A DNA stretch of 64,000 nucleotides from Chloroflexota bacterium (GTDB lineage Bacteria; Chloroflexota; UBA6077; JACCZL01): positions 1 to 64,000 of the forward strand of contig JADZEM010000219.1 in the NCBI GenBank assembly GCA_020850535.1, written 5' to 3'. The notes under the pieces are model-generated. The model saw only the letters and a program-made list of their open reading frames with translations, had not been told where the DNA came from and did no database searches. The position numbers and the translations under genes are program-made. Each line of letters begins with the position of its first letter. Position 1 is the first letter of the stretch. Below are positions 1 through 8,495 of this stretch, in pieces.

Positions 1-141
1 CGCATTCAGTCGCTGCGCGACGGTCGTCGGGAACGGCAGGCACTGGTGCGACTGGAGCGTCGCGCAGCGACTGCAGGATCGTAGGCGGGGCTTTCAAGCC
101 CCGACGCGGCGGCACGACACACCCAACATGCGATTGCCCTG
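1..141 (+). mobile_element. MITE-like repeat, copy A (left end cut by window)
   Basis: Right two thirds of a repeat family found eight times in the window. It holds the internal GTCGCTGCGCGAC-type inverted repeats (about 10-24 and 58-72), the hairpin GGGGCTTTCAAGCCCC (about 88-104) and the terminal repeat AACATGCGATTGCCCTG at 125-141. No coding sequence. The left terminal repeat would lie before base 1. Confidence 0.8.
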
Positions 142-187
142 GCAGGGCATGGCGTCCCCTTGACAGCCGCCATCGAGCATGGTAGGA

Positions 188-207
188 TCGTCTACCGTAT
201 ACGATAT
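188..207. promoter_or_regulatory. Candidate GntR operator
   Basis: A perfect 8-bp palindrome CGTATACG (196-203) sits 38 bp before the preferred start of the GntR gene. FadR-type GntR proteins typically bind short palindromes with a GT-N(0-3)-AC core, which this fits. The octamer TACGATAT (200-207) recurs at 2496-2503 before the solute-binding protein gene, so one regulator may act at both places. Assignment is inference from position and symmetry only. Confidence 0.4.
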
Positions 208-240
208 CCGCGCCAGACCACAGGTGAGGCCCTGCCCCCT

Positions 241-921
241 ATGCCCCTCGATGCTCTCCAGTTCAAGAGCAAGGCCCAGGCCGTCTACGACCTTCTCAGG
301 CAGCGCATCCTCGACTTCCACTACGAGCCGGGGCAGGCGCTCTCCATCGACGGGCTGGCACGCGAGCTGGGGATCTCGAAGATCCCGATCCGCGAGGCGA
401 TCAAGCAGCTGGAGGCCGAGCGGTTCGTCGAAACCGAGCTGCACGTCGGGGCGCGCGTCGCCCCGATCTCCGTCGCGCAGGCCGAGCAGATCTACCCGAT
501 CCGCCACGTCCTCTGCGATCTCGGGATGCGGCTGGCGTTCCCGCGCATGGACGAGCAGACGCTCACGCTTCTCGAAGAGCTGCAAGCCCAGATGGAGGTC
601 GCCACCCGCCAGCGCGACACCGCCACCGTCGACCGGCTCAACCGCCAGTTCCACCTCAAGATGGTCGAGGCGAGCGGCAACGCCGAGCTGCACCAGCTCT
701 ACCGCGAGCTGATGCACCGTTGCAGTCGGTTCCGGGCTGGCGTCTCGCTGCCGCATCACCGCGCCGTCGAGGTCATGACCGAGCACCGCGCCATTCTGGC
801 GGCGCTCCGGGCGCGGGACTTCGACGCCGCCATCAAGGCGTCTGACGATCACAGCCGGCGCTCGGCCGCCGAGATCATCGACAAGATGCGCGCGAAGGAA
901 GCCGCGCAGGCCGTGGTCTAG
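241..921 (+). CDS. GntR-family (FadR/FCD) transcriptional regulator
   Basis: A 226-residue one-component regulator. The N-terminal winged helix-turn-helix is clear (LARELGISKIPIREAIKQLE, about residues 37-56), including the PIREA motif typical of the GntR family. The rest is an all-helical FCD ligand domain with spaced His/Asp residues that usually bind a metal and an organic acid. I chose the ATG at 241, where family similarity begins; an in-frame ATG at 160 would add 27 unrelated residues and run through the candidate operator. It lies 63 bp before the enolase gene on the same strand and probably controls the sugar-acid catabolic operon to 8360. FadR-type regulators normally release DNA when bound by a pathway acid. 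Confidence 0.88.
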   Translation: MPLDALQFKSKAQAVYDLLRQRILDFHYEPGQALSIDGLARELGISKIPIREAIKQLEAERFVETELHVGARVAPISVAQAEQIYPIRHVLCDLGMRLAFPRMDEQTLTLLEELQAQMEVATRQRDTATVDRLNRQFHLKMVEASGNAELHQLYRELMHRCSRFRAGVSLPHHRAVEVMTEHRAILAALRARDFDAAIKASDDHSRRSAAEIIDKMRAKEAAQAVV

Positions 922-984
922 TCCGCACAGCCCGGCCACCGGTGCTTCTGGACGCACTCTGGACTCAATGGAGAGGACGCCAGC

Positions 985-2160
985 ATGAAAATCGTTCGCG
1001 TCGAGGCGATCCCCCTGGCAGCCACCTTCGAGCAGATCTACGGCGGGCTTGACCGGGTGCCCCGCCACATGCTGTTCCCGAGCGCCAACTTCGCCAACGT
1101 CGGCGCGCCGCGGACCGGCCAGTACACCTGCCTCATCCGCATCGAGACGGACGACGGCCTCGTCGGGGTCGGCGAGGCGTACGGCCTGCGCGATCCCCGC
1201 GTGAGCGCGGCGGTCGTCGAGCACGTCCTCGCGCCGGCCCTGCTCGGGCGCGATCCGCTCCGCACCGAGGCGCTCTGGCAGGCGATGTTCGCCATCGGCG
1301 CCTTCCACACCGAGGGGTATCACACCCAGGCGGTGGCCGGCGTGGATATCGCACTCTGGGATCTGAAGGGCAAGGCGTTCGGCCAGCCGATCTCGGTGCT
1401 GCTCGGCGGGCCGATCCGCGACCGGCTCTGGTGCTACGCCAGCCCGGTCACCCTGTGCGATCCCGACACGGCCCGCGAGCGCGCCTGCGAGTTCCTGGCG
1501 AAGGGGTTCACGGCGGTCAAGGTGAAGGTCGGCGGGGCGCTGGCCGACGACGTAGACCGGGTCGCCGCCGTCCGCGAGGTCATCGGCCCAGCCATGCCGC
1601 TGCTGCTCGACGTGAACGCCGCCCTCGACGCGCGCGGGGCCATCGCCCTGGCGCGAGCGGTCGAGCCGTACGCCTGCTACTGGCTCGAAGAGCCGGTCCC
1701 ACCCGAAGACCTGACCGGGATGGCCCACGTCCGCCGCTCGGTCAATCTCCCCGTCGCGACGGGCGAGCAAAGCTCGAGCGTGTACACCTTCAGAGATCTG
1801 CTCCGCGCCGAGGCGGCCGACATCTTCATGCCGAACATCACCAAGGCGGGCGGCATCTCCGAGTGCCAGCGCATCGCCACCCTGGTCCACACCGAGAATC
1901 TGAAGGTGTCGCCGCACGGGGTCGGCTCGGGCATCGGCCTGGCGGCCACGCTCCAGTGGTGCGCGGCGATGCCCGGCTTCCTGATCTACGAGTACAACCA
2001 GCTGCTGAACCCGCTGCGCCACGACATCCTCAAGACACCCATCCTCTTCGAGGACGGCCACCTCCAGGCGCCGACCGGCCCCGGCCTGGGCGTCGAGCTG
2101 GACTGGGACAAGGTCGATGCGTTCCGGATGGACCGGCAGCCTGCAGGCGTCACCCGATGA
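985..2160 (+). CDS. Mandelate racemase/muconate lactonizing-type enolase superfamily enzyme
   Basis: A 391-residue enolase-superfamily protein, normal length for sugar-acid dehydratases. The N-terminal capping domain (about 1-130) is followed by the TIM barrel. Visible catalytic features are a VKVKV lysine strand (about 177-181), metal ligands in LLLDVN (about 208), LEEP (about 235) and ATGE (about 259), and SPHG with the general-base His (about 311). This pattern fits abstraction of a proton next to a carboxylate, usually dehydration of an aldonic or uronic acid; the exact substrate cannot be read from sequence. A GGAGAGGA ribosome site precedes the ATG. Its stop overlaps the start of the next reading frame by 4 bp (ATGA), so the two are probably translationally coupled. 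Confidence 0.9.
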   Translation: MKIVRVEAIPLAATFEQIYGGLDRVPRHMLFPSANFANVGAPRTGQYTCLIRIETDDGLVGVGEAYGLRDPRVSAAVVEHVLAPALLGRDPLRTEALWQAMFAIGAFHTEGYHTQAVAGVDIALWDLKGKAFGQPISVLLGGPIRDRLWCYASPVTLCDPDTARERACEFLAKGFTAVKVKVGGALADDVDRVAAVREVIGPAMPLLLDVNAALDARGAIALARAVEPYACYWLEEPVPPEDLTGMAHVRRSVNLPVATGEQSSSVYTFRDLLRAEAADIFMPNITKAGGISECQRIATLVHTENLKVSPHGVGSGIGLAATLQWCAAMPGFLIYEYNQLLNPLRHDILKTPILFEDGHLQAPTGPGLGVELDWDKVDAFRMDRQPAGVTR

Positions 2161-2486
2161 AGATCGAGCGCGTCGAGGCGGCCGACATCGCCGTCGGCCT
2201 GCACAGCGGCTCCGAGCCGGGCATCTCCGAGGCGGCCTACCTCCACCTGGCCGCCTCCACGCCGAACATGACGCTCGCCATCGACACCAGCGACCAGATC
2301 ATCGTCGACGACGTCATCACCCAGAAGCACCAGATTGTCGAGGGGCGGATGCCGGTCCCGACCGGCTCCGGGCTGGGCGTCGAGCTTGACCTGGACAAGC
2401 TCGCCCACTACCGCACCGATGAGATCCACGATGCCTACCTGGACCGCGAGCGACCAGACTGGTTCTCGGAGAAGCCGGCCTACTAG
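2157..2486 (+). pseudogene. Internally deleted enolase-superfamily gene (109 aa remnant)
   Basis: The frame begins MKIERVEA, the usual first residues of this superfamily, then jumps directly to ADIAVGLHSG and a normal C-terminus that includes TGSGLGVELDLDKL and ends RPDWFSEKPAY. Roughly 250 residues, meaning the capping domain and most of the barrel with all lysine and acidic ligands, are missing. The open frame and the ATGA overlap with the upstream stop are intact, so a 109-residue peptide may still be made, but it cannot be a working enolase. The junction falls at a VEA-A(D) sequence, which suggests a recombination deletion. It could have a new structural role, but I see no evidence for one. 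Confidence 0.75.
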
Positions 2487-2606
2487 CGGCCGACGTACGA
2501 TATGTGCGCTCACCTCACCGTCGAGGTCGAGCGACTGGCTCCGGTGGCCTTCCTGAAGTCGGGGGTCACCGTTCAGCGGCGCACAGGAGCGCCAGGGGGA
2601 GCACCC

Positions 2607-4193
2607 ATGCATCAGGACGTAGTGCAGCGCAGCCGGCGACGTTCCCGTCGTGACCTCCTACGGGCCGGCCTCGTCGTGTCGGTCGCCGCGCTCGCAGCCG
2701 CGTGCGCGCCGTCGACGTCGGCCCCGGCCAGGCCGGCCGAGACCAAGCCCGCCGACGCCAAGCCGGCTGAGAGTAAGCCGGCTGAGAGTAAGCCGGCTGC
2801 GCCGGCTGCCGCGGCCCAGCCGACCGCCGCCAAGCCGGCCGAGGCGGCGAAGCCCGCCGAAGCCGCCAAGCCGGCCGCCGCCCAGGCCGCCCCCGCCGCC
2901 AAGACCGGCGGCCCGGCCGGCACCGTCGTCGCCGCCCTTGGCCGCGACTACCTGGCCTATCCGGACGTCAAGGGCGCGATCCAGTTTTCGAACTGCTGGG
3001 GCGGGGCACGCATCCCGCTCATCGAGGGCTGGATCAAGGACTTCAACGCCATCTACCCTGGCATCAAGGTCGAAAGCGACCTCGCAGACTGCTCGCCGCT
3101 CCGCGAGAAGCAGGTCACGGCGCTGGCCGGCGGCGCGCCCCCCAACGTGATGATGGTCAAGTCCGACAACACCGCGTTCTTCGCCGAGCAGAACGCCCTG
3201 CTGCCCATCGACGACCTGATGGCCCGCGACAACGTCAAGAAGGAGTGGTACTACGCGGGTGAGCTGGCGAGCCGGACCTGGGAGGGGAAGACGTACGGCC
3301 TCCCCAACGTCACCGCCGGCGCCCTGCACATGCTCTTCGTCAACACCGGCCTGCTGGAGAAGATCGGCGTCGATCCGAAGAAGCCGATCCAGACCTGGCA
3401 GGATCTCGATGCGCTCGTGGAGCCGGCGAAGAAGGCCGGGCTGCTCGTGATGGACCCCGGCAAGATCTCCACCGGGATGTCGGCGCACCAGGTCTGGACC
3501 TACGCCAACGGCGGCAAGTACTGGGACGATGCCCTCAAGCAGATCACCTGGAACGACGAGGCCAGCGTCCAGGCCGCCGAGTGGCTCGTCCAGTTCGTCA
3601 AGGCGCAGGGCGGCAAGTACGAGAGCGTCGCCATCGCCAGCGATCCGAAGAACGTGATCCAGCCCGAAGACTGGGCCCCTGAGAAGTATGTCTGCTGCGT
3701 CAACGGCTCGTGGTGGTTCTTCCAGATGCAGCAGAAGAACCCCAACCTCAAGTACGCCGCCTACGACTTCCCGAAGAACGCCAACAACCCGGCCTCGAAG
3801 GGCGCCACCCCGACCACCGGCGGCTGGATGTTCTCCATCGCGCGGACCGGCAAGGATCAGGAAGCGGCCTGGGAGTGGGTCAAGTTCACGACCACCTCGA
3901 AGAACGCCTGCACCTTCGTCGAGAAGCAGAACCGGCCGTCGCCCGTCATCGCCTGCAACGAGAACCCTGAGCTGGCGAAGTCGAACCCGTACTGGTCGGT
4001 GGTCACGGGCAACCTCGCCAACAACATCTCGGTGCCGACAACCCCGATCCAGCCGCAGTTCGAGCAGATCTACCTGGACATGAACGAGGCGATCCTCTAC
4101 GAGCGGCAGCAGCCCAAGGCGGCGCTGGAGACCGGCGCTCGCCGTGCCCAGCAGTTGCTCGACGACTGGAACGCGAAGCGCAAGAAGAGCTGA
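2607..4193 (+). CDS. ABC sugar transporter, family 1 extracellular solute-binding lipoprotein
   Basis: A 528-residue secreted lipoprotein. The start RRRSRRDLLRAG resembles a twin-arginine signal, followed by a hydrophobic stretch and the lipobox LAAAC, so the mature N-terminal Cys should be lipid-anchored outside the membrane. A low-complexity Lys/Pro/Ala/Glu tether (about residues 40-105) leads into a periplasmic-binding fold with typical family 1 phrases such as ALAGGAPPNVMM. I chose the ATG at 2607, 6 bp after a GGGGGA ribosome site; an upstream in-frame start at 2502 would place 35 residues before the signal. It captures a sugar or sugar acid for the two permeases that follow. No ATPase gene is linked. 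Confidence 0.9.
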   Translation: MHQDVVQRSRRRSRRDLLRAGLVVSVAALAAACAPSTSAPARPAETKPADAKPAESKPAESKPAAPAAAAQPTAAKPAEAAKPAEAAKPAAAQAAPAAKTGGPAGTVVAALGRDYLAYPDVKGAIQFSNCWGGARIPLIEGWIKDFNAIYPGIKVESDLADCSPLREKQVTALAGGAPPNVMMVKSDNTAFFAEQNALLPIDDLMARDNVKKEWYYAGELASRTWEGKTYGLPNVTAGALHMLFVNTGLLEKIGVDPKKPIQTWQDLDALVEPAKKAGLLVMDPGKISTGMSAHQVWTYANGGKYWDDALKQITWNDEASVQAAEWLVQFVKAQGGKYESVAIASDPKNVIQPEDWAPEKYVCCVNGSWWFFQMQQKNPNLKYAAYDFPKNANNPASKGATPTTGGWMFSIARTGKDQEAAWEWVKFTTTSKNACTFVEKQNRPSPVIACNENPELAKSNPYWSVVTGNLANNISVPTTPIQPQFEQIYLDMNEAILYERQQPKAALETGARRAQQLLDDWNAKRKKS

Positions 4194-4217
4194 GGCCTGC
4201 CAGCGAGGGACATCCAG

Positions 4218-4267
4218 GCGCTGGGGATTTCGGCCGCTCGCCGGCGAGCGGCCGAAATCCCCAGCGC
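4218..4267. repeat. 50-bp perfect palindrome between SBP and permease genes
   Basis: Both arms (4218-4242 and 4243-4267) are exact reverse complements over 25 bp with no loop. It starts 24 bp after the binding-protein stop and ends 21 bp before the permease start. There is no T tract, so it is more likely an RNA stability or partial-termination hairpin than a full terminator. Such hairpins are known to raise binding-protein level over permease level in sugar ABC operons. Confidence 0.85.
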
Positions 4268-4288
4268 TGCCACCAGGAGACGCGTATC

Positions 4289-5233
4289 ATGGCTCAGGCC
4301 CGACCAGAACGGGCAGCCCCGACCACCGCCGACGCGGCCGGCGCGCGGCGCATCTCGCTCGCGCGTCGTGAGGCGCTCTACGGGTACGCCTTTATCTCGC
4401 CGTGGATCTTCGGGATGCTCGCGTTCACGGCCGGGCCGATCCTGGCCGTCTTCTACCTCTCCCTCACCGAGTACCCGATCCTCTCCGAGCCGACCTTCGT
4501 CGGCACGCGCAACTACGAGCGCATCTTCACCGACGACCCGCAGTTCCTGACCTCGCTCGTCAACACCGTGGTCTACGTCGGCATCCGCGTGCCGCTGCAC
4601 CTGTCGCTGGCGTTCGCGCTGGCGCTGCTGCTCAACCGCGCCGTGCGGGGCATCGGCATCTTCCGCACGGCCATCTACCTGCCGTCGATGATCCCGATTG
4701 TCGCCATGTCGGTGATCTGGCGCATCCTGCTCGATCCGCGCATGGGATACGTCAACTACTTCGGCGGCATGCTCGGGCTGCCAGAGATCAACTGGCTGAC
4801 CAGCGAGGCCTGGGTCAAGCCGGTCGTCGTGTTCGTCTCGCTCTGGCACGTCGGCATCCCGATGATCATCTTTCTGGCCGGCCTGGGCGGCATCCCGGAC
4901 CAGTTGTACGAAGCCGCCGAGATCGACGGCGCTGGCGCCTGGGGCAAACTCTGGAACGTGACGGTGCCGCTGATGACGCCGGTGATCCTCTACAACGTCA
5001 TCATCGACATCATCAACAGCTTCCAGGTGTTCGCCTACGCGTTCATCCTGACGCGCGGCGGCCCGAACGACGCCACCCTCTTCTACGTCCTGTACATCTA
5101 CCGGCAGGCGTTCCAGTTCTTCCAGATGGGGTACGCGTCGGCGCTCTCGGCGATCCTGTTCGCGATCGTGCTGCTGTTGACCATCGTCGTGCTGCGCTCC
5201 TCGCGCAACTGGGTGCATTATGAGCGCATCTAG
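4289..5233 (+). CDS. Sugar ABC transporter permease (MalF/UgpA type)
   Basis: A 314-residue inner-membrane permease. It has six hydrophobic segments and the cytoplasmic EAA loop that contacts the ATPase (YEAAEIDGAGAWGKLWNV, about residues 208-225). A ribosome site CCAGGAGA precedes the ATG. It forms the transmembrane heterodimer with the product of the next gene, whose start overlaps its end by 14 bp. The substrate is set by the upstream binding protein, so probably a carbohydrate or sugar acid used by the flanking enolase-family enzymes. No ATPase is encoded nearby; CUT1-type systems often share one ATPase encoded elsewhere. Confidence 0.92.
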   Translation: MAQARPERAAPTTADAAGARRISLARREALYGYAFISPWIFGMLAFTAGPILAVFYLSLTEYPILSEPTFVGTRNYERIFTDDPQFLTSLVNTVVYVGIRVPLHLSLAFALALLLNRAVRGIGIFRTAIYLPSMIPIVAMSVIWRILLDPRMGYVNYFGGMLGLPEINWLTSEAWVKPVVVFVSLWHVGIPMIIFLAGLGGIPDQLYEAAEIDGAGAWGKLWNVTVPLMTPVILYNVIIDIINSFQVFAYAFILTRGGPNDATLFYVLYIYRQAFQFFQMGYASALSAILFAIVLLLTIVVLRSSRNWVHYERI

Positions 5234-6104
5234 CCTCGCCGCCGGCCCGGCCCGCCCCCGACAACTGCTCTCCGGCAAGCAGCGGCGGACCCTCGACACC
5301 GTCCTGACGTTCCTGGCGCTCGGCGCGGTCAGCCTCATCATGCTGATGCCGCTCTACCTGATGCTGCTGATCTCGACGCGCCCGGCCGACAAGGCGTTCA
5401 CCTATCCGCCCGACCTCTGGTTCACCTACTTCACCCTGGACAACTACCCCGAGGCGCTGTTCCGGCTGCTGCCGTTCTCGCTCTACGTCAAGAACACCGT
5501 CATCATCGCCACCGCCGTCATCGTCGGCGAGATTCTGTCGTGCTCGCTGGTGGCGTACGGGTTCGCGCGGTTCCGCTTCCCCGGGCGGGACACCCTGTTC
5601 ATCATCCTGCTCGCGACCCTGCTGATGCCGTTCGTCGTGCGGCTGGTGCCGCTGTTCATCCTCTTCCAGAAGCTCGGCTGGATCAACACGTTCCTGCCGC
5701 TGATCGTGCCGTCGTTCTTCGGCACGCCGTTCTTCATCTTCCTGATGCGGCAGTTCTTCCTGACGATCCCGCCGGAGCTGGTGGACGCCGCCCGCATCGA
5801 CGGGGCCGGCGAGCTGCACATCTGGTGGCGGATCATGCTGCCGCTCTCGAAGCCGGCGCTGGCGGCCGTCGCCATCTTCGCCTTCCAGAACACCTGGAAC
5901 GACTTCCTCGGACCGCTGGTCTTCTTGCAGCGCGCGGACGTACGCACCATCATCCTCGGCCTGTACGGCTTGATGGGCATGTTCGTGGAGTGGCACCTCG
6001 TGATGGCCGCGGTGGTGGCCGCCGTGACGCCGCTGATCCTCGTCTTCTTCATCTTCCAGCGGTTCTTCGTCCAGGGCATCACCGTCAGCGGCCTGAAGGG
6101 GTAG
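5220..6104 (+). CDS. Sugar ABC transporter permease (MalG/UgpE type)
   Basis: A 294-residue inner-membrane permease of the MalG class. The long N-terminal helix is followed by a periplasmic loop (PPDLWFTYFTLDNYPEAL) and the conserved C-terminal half, with the EAA loop ELVDAARIDGAGELHIWWRI at about residues 181-200. The ATG lies inside the 3' end of the preceding permease (14-bp overlap), which points to coupled translation at equal amounts. It completes the channel with that partner. The product ends in SGLKG, typical of this class. Confidence 0.92.
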   Translation: MSASSLAAGPARPRQLLSGKQRRTLDTVLTFLALGAVSLIMLMPLYLMLLISTRPADKAFTYPPDLWFTYFTLDNYPEALFRLLPFSLYVKNTVIIATAVIVGEILSCSLVAYGFARFRFPGRDTLFIILLATLLMPFVVRLVPLFILFQKLGWINTFLPLIVPSFFGTPFFIFLMRQFFLTIPPELVDAARIDGAGELHIWWRIMLPLSKPALAAVAIFAFQNTWNDFLGPLVFLQRADVRTIILGLYGLMGMFVEWHLVMAAVVAAVTPLILVFFIFQRFFVQGITVSGLKG

Positions 6105-6111
6105 CCTCAGC

Positions 6112-6147
6112 ACTGTCATCCTGAGCCTGCGAAGGATCTCACCCGCC
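6112..6147. repeat. Single arm of GTCATCC palindromic repeat
   Basis: The segment contains TGTCATCCTGAGCCTGCGAA then GGATCTCACCCG. It matches one arm of the large palindrome at 22179-22352. It lies in the 167-bp spacer after the permease gene; the opposite arm is absent. Confidence 0.6.
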
Positions 6148-6271
6148 GACGGGAAAGCTTGGGAGATGCTCCGCTGCACTCAGCACGAGATGCGTCAGCG
6201 ACTGCGGCGCCGGACAATCCCATCGCAGACGGAGCCGTCCACAATGATCGTCGTGAGGAGATGAGGAACGC

Positions 6272-7369
6272 GTGAAGATCACCGACGTTCGTGTCACCAT
6301 CGTGCAGCACCCGATGCCGCCGCTCCACGGCGCGCGCTGGGGCGGCCAGCAGGCGATCTCGCTGGTCGAGGTCGTCACGGACGAGGGCATCGTCGGGTAC
6401 GGCTCGGCGCGCGCCCAGGGCGGCAGCGGCGGCCGGGCGCTGGCCGACCCGATCCTGACGGTCGCCGCGCCGAGGGCGATCGGCCAGGACCCGCTGAACC
6501 GCGAGCGCATCTGGCAGAGCCTCGCGAAGCTGGAGCGGGCCGGCTACCTGCCGATCTTCGCCACCAGCGCCATCGACGTGGCCCTCTGGGACATCGCCGG
6601 CAAGGCGCTCAACCTGCCCGTCTGGAAGCTGCTCGGCGGCTGCCGCGAGAGCCTGCCGGCCTACGCGTCGTCGGCCCACATGGAGAGCGTCGACGCCTAC
6701 CTTCGCGAGGTGGACGACATCCGCGAGCGCGGCTACGGCGCCTACAAGATCCACCCCACCGGCCGGGCGAACGAGGACATCGCGCTCTGCCGGGCCGTCC
6801 GCGAGGCGGTCGGGCCAGACTTCCCGCTGATGCTCGATCCCGGCGGCGTCTACACCCGCGACGAGGCGATGCGCGTCGGGCGGGCCATCGAGCGGCTGGG
6901 CTTCGTCTGGTACGAGGAGCCCCTGCGCGACTACGACTTCACCGGCTACGCCGAGCTGTCGCGGGCGCTGGACATCCCGGTCCAGGTGGCCGAGGTGGTC
7001 CCCGGGCACGCCAACCTCTCGACGGAGTACATCCTGCGCGGCGCCGGCGACCATCTCCGCTCGGACGTCTACTGGAAGGGCGGCATCACCGGCGTCCTGA
7101 AGACCGCTCATCTGTGCGAGGCGTTCAACATGCCGCTCGAGATCCACCACGGCGCCAGCCCGATCATGAACTGGGCCAACCTGCACGTCTCGCTGGCGAT
7201 CCCGAACTGCGGCTGGTACGAGGTGCTGGTGCCCGAGGACCGCTACGACTACGGCCTCATGGCCTACGCCAACCCCGGGCCAGACGGGCTGATGCACGCG
7301 CCGACGACCCCCGGCCTCGGCGTCGAGATCGACTGGGAGTGGACGCGCGCCCACTCCGTGCCCCTGTGA
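6272..7369 (+). CDS. Enolase superfamily (mandelate racemase/MLE-type) enzyme
   Basis: A 365-residue enolase-superfamily enzyme starting at GTG, with a GAGGAGATGAGG ribosome site just upstream. It has the capping domain and barrel, with YKIHP (Lys about 159), LMLDPGG (Asp about 188), YEEPL (Glu about 214), VAEVV (Glu about 240) and IHHGAS (His about 291). The KxH motif in place of KxK, together with the HHGAS loop, sets it apart from the enzyme at 985-2160, so the two probably catalyse different steps or handle different epimers. It is the first gene after the transporter, 10 bp before the dehydrogenase gene, and completes an import-and-dehydrate cassette. Substrate unknown. Confidence 0.88.
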   Translation: MKITDVRVTIVQHPMPPLHGARWGGQQAISLVEVVTDEGIVGYGSARAQGGSGGRALADPILTVAAPRAIGQDPLNRERIWQSLAKLERAGYLPIFATSAIDVALWDIAGKALNLPVWKLLGGCRESLPAYASSAHMESVDAYLREVDDIRERGYGAYKIHPTGRANEDIALCRAVREAVGPDFPLMLDPGGVYTRDEAMRVGRAIERLGFVWYEEPLRDYDFTGYAELSRALDIPVQVAEVVPGHANLSTEYILRGAGDHLRSDVYWKGGITGVLKTAHLCEAFNMPLEIHHGASPIMNWANLHVSLAIPNCGWYEVLVPEDRYDYGLMAYANPGPDGLMHAPTTPGLGVEIDWEWTRAHSVPL

Positions 7370-7379
7370 GTGTGAGCTG

Positions 7380-8360
7380 ATGAAAGTTATCGTGCCGGAC
7401 TTCCTGGTCGAGCGGCTGGCGCCAGAGATTGCGAACGTCGTGCCGGGCGCGGAGACGGTCGGCATCAGCGGCGACGGCGAGATGCAGGGCTCGCCTGTTG
7501 GGGCCGAGGTGATCCTGCGCTACTTCCCGAACGACCGCGTCCTGAAGGCGTTTGGCGCGCCGGTCATCGCGCGGCTGCTGCGAGAAGCGCCGACGCTCCG
7601 CTGGTTCCAGTCGCATGGGGTGGGCGTTGACGGCCTGCTGAACGAGGAGATCATCGCCAGCGACCTGCTGCTGACGAACGGTGCATCGATCCACACGGTC
7701 CCGATGGCCGAGATGACGATGGCCCTGGTGCTGGCCGCCACCAAGCGGCTGCCGGATCATGCCTTCGATCAGGTCGAGCGCCGCTGGGGCCGCCGCCCCA
7801 AGCGCGAGCTGCGCGGCAGCACCGTCGGGATCGTCGGGCTGGGGCGTATCGGGGAGGAGGTCGGGCGGCTGTGCGCCGCGTTCGGCGCGCGGGTGGTCGG
7901 GCTGCGGCGCACGCCCACCCCCGAGCCGCCACCAGGTGTCGAGCGCGTGTACGGCCCGGACGGCCTCGACCGGCTGCTGGCCGAGTCCGACTACGTCATC
8001 CTGGCGCTGGCGCTGAACGCCACCAGTCGGGGGCTGCTGGGCCGCCGCGAGATCGGCCTGATGAAGCCGACGGCGATCCTCGTCAACGTGGCGCGCGGCG
8101 ACGTGGTGGACGAGCCGGCCTTGATCGATGCGCTCCGCGAGGAGCAGCTCGGCTACGCCTGCCTCGACACGTTCCAGAAGGAGCCGCTCCCCAAAGACAG
8201 CCCGCTGTACGATCTGCCGAACGTCTTCATCACGCCCCACAACTCAGCCTCGTCGCCACACATGGAGGCGCGGGTCATCGCGCTGTTCCTGGACAACCTG
8301 GGCCGGTTCGTGCGCGGCGAGCCGCTGCTGAACGTGGTAGACAAGCAGCGCGGCTACTGA
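7380..8360 (+). CDS. D-2-hydroxyacid dehydrogenase (NAD(P)-dependent)
   Basis: A 326-residue member of the D-isomer-specific 2-hydroxyacid dehydrogenase family. The nucleotide fold shows GIVGLGRIGEEVG (about 145-157). The catalytic set is present: Arg in NVARGDVVDE (about 238), Glu in TFQKEPLP (about 267) and His in TPHNSAS (about 286). It interconverts a 2-oxo acid and a D-2-hydroxy acid in the cytoplasm and could process the keto acid produced by the upstream dehydratases. The ATG lies 10 bp after the enolase stop. It is the last gene of the operon that begins near 985. Confidence 0.88.
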   Translation: MKVIVPDFLVERLAPEIANVVPGAETVGISGDGEMQGSPVGAEVILRYFPNDRVLKAFGAPVIARLLREAPTLRWFQSHGVGVDGLLNEEIIASDLLLTNGASIHTVPMAEMTMALVLAATKRLPDHAFDQVERRWGRRPKRELRGSTVGIVGLGRIGEEVGRLCAAFGARVVGLRRTPTPEPPPGVERVYGPDGLDRLLAESDYVILALALNATSRGLLGRREIGLMKPTAILVNVARGDVVDEPALIDALREEQLGYACLDTFQKEPLPKDSPLYDLPNVFITPHNSASSPHMEARVIALFLDNLGRFVRGEPLLNVVDKQRGY

Positions 8361-8423
8361 CGCGCGCTGAACGACCGTCTCACAGCTCGAATCACCGTAG
8401 CGCAGTCGAGGGCTGATGACCCT

Positions 8424-8453
8424 GCACGACGCGCCCATCGTGCAATCGCCCTG
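8424..8453 (+). mobile_element. MITE-like repeat, copy G (right-end remnant)
   Basis: Only the right extremity remains: GCACGACGCGCCC followed by the terminal repeat ATCGTGCAATCGCCCTG. It matches the right ends of copies A, B and C and lies in the spacer between two convergent genes. Confidence 0.65.
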
Positions 8454-8495
8454 CGAACACCCTGAGCGAGACGCTCGAACAGGGCCGCCCACGGG

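Noticed and set aside
94-2061. Long open frame (655 codons) on the minus strand over the GntR and enolase genes
   Set aside because: It is a GC-rich antisense shadow: the plus-strand genes have clear families, and the antisense product is Arg/Asp/Gly/Val-rich without any domain. The same holds for the many other long antisense frames across the window.
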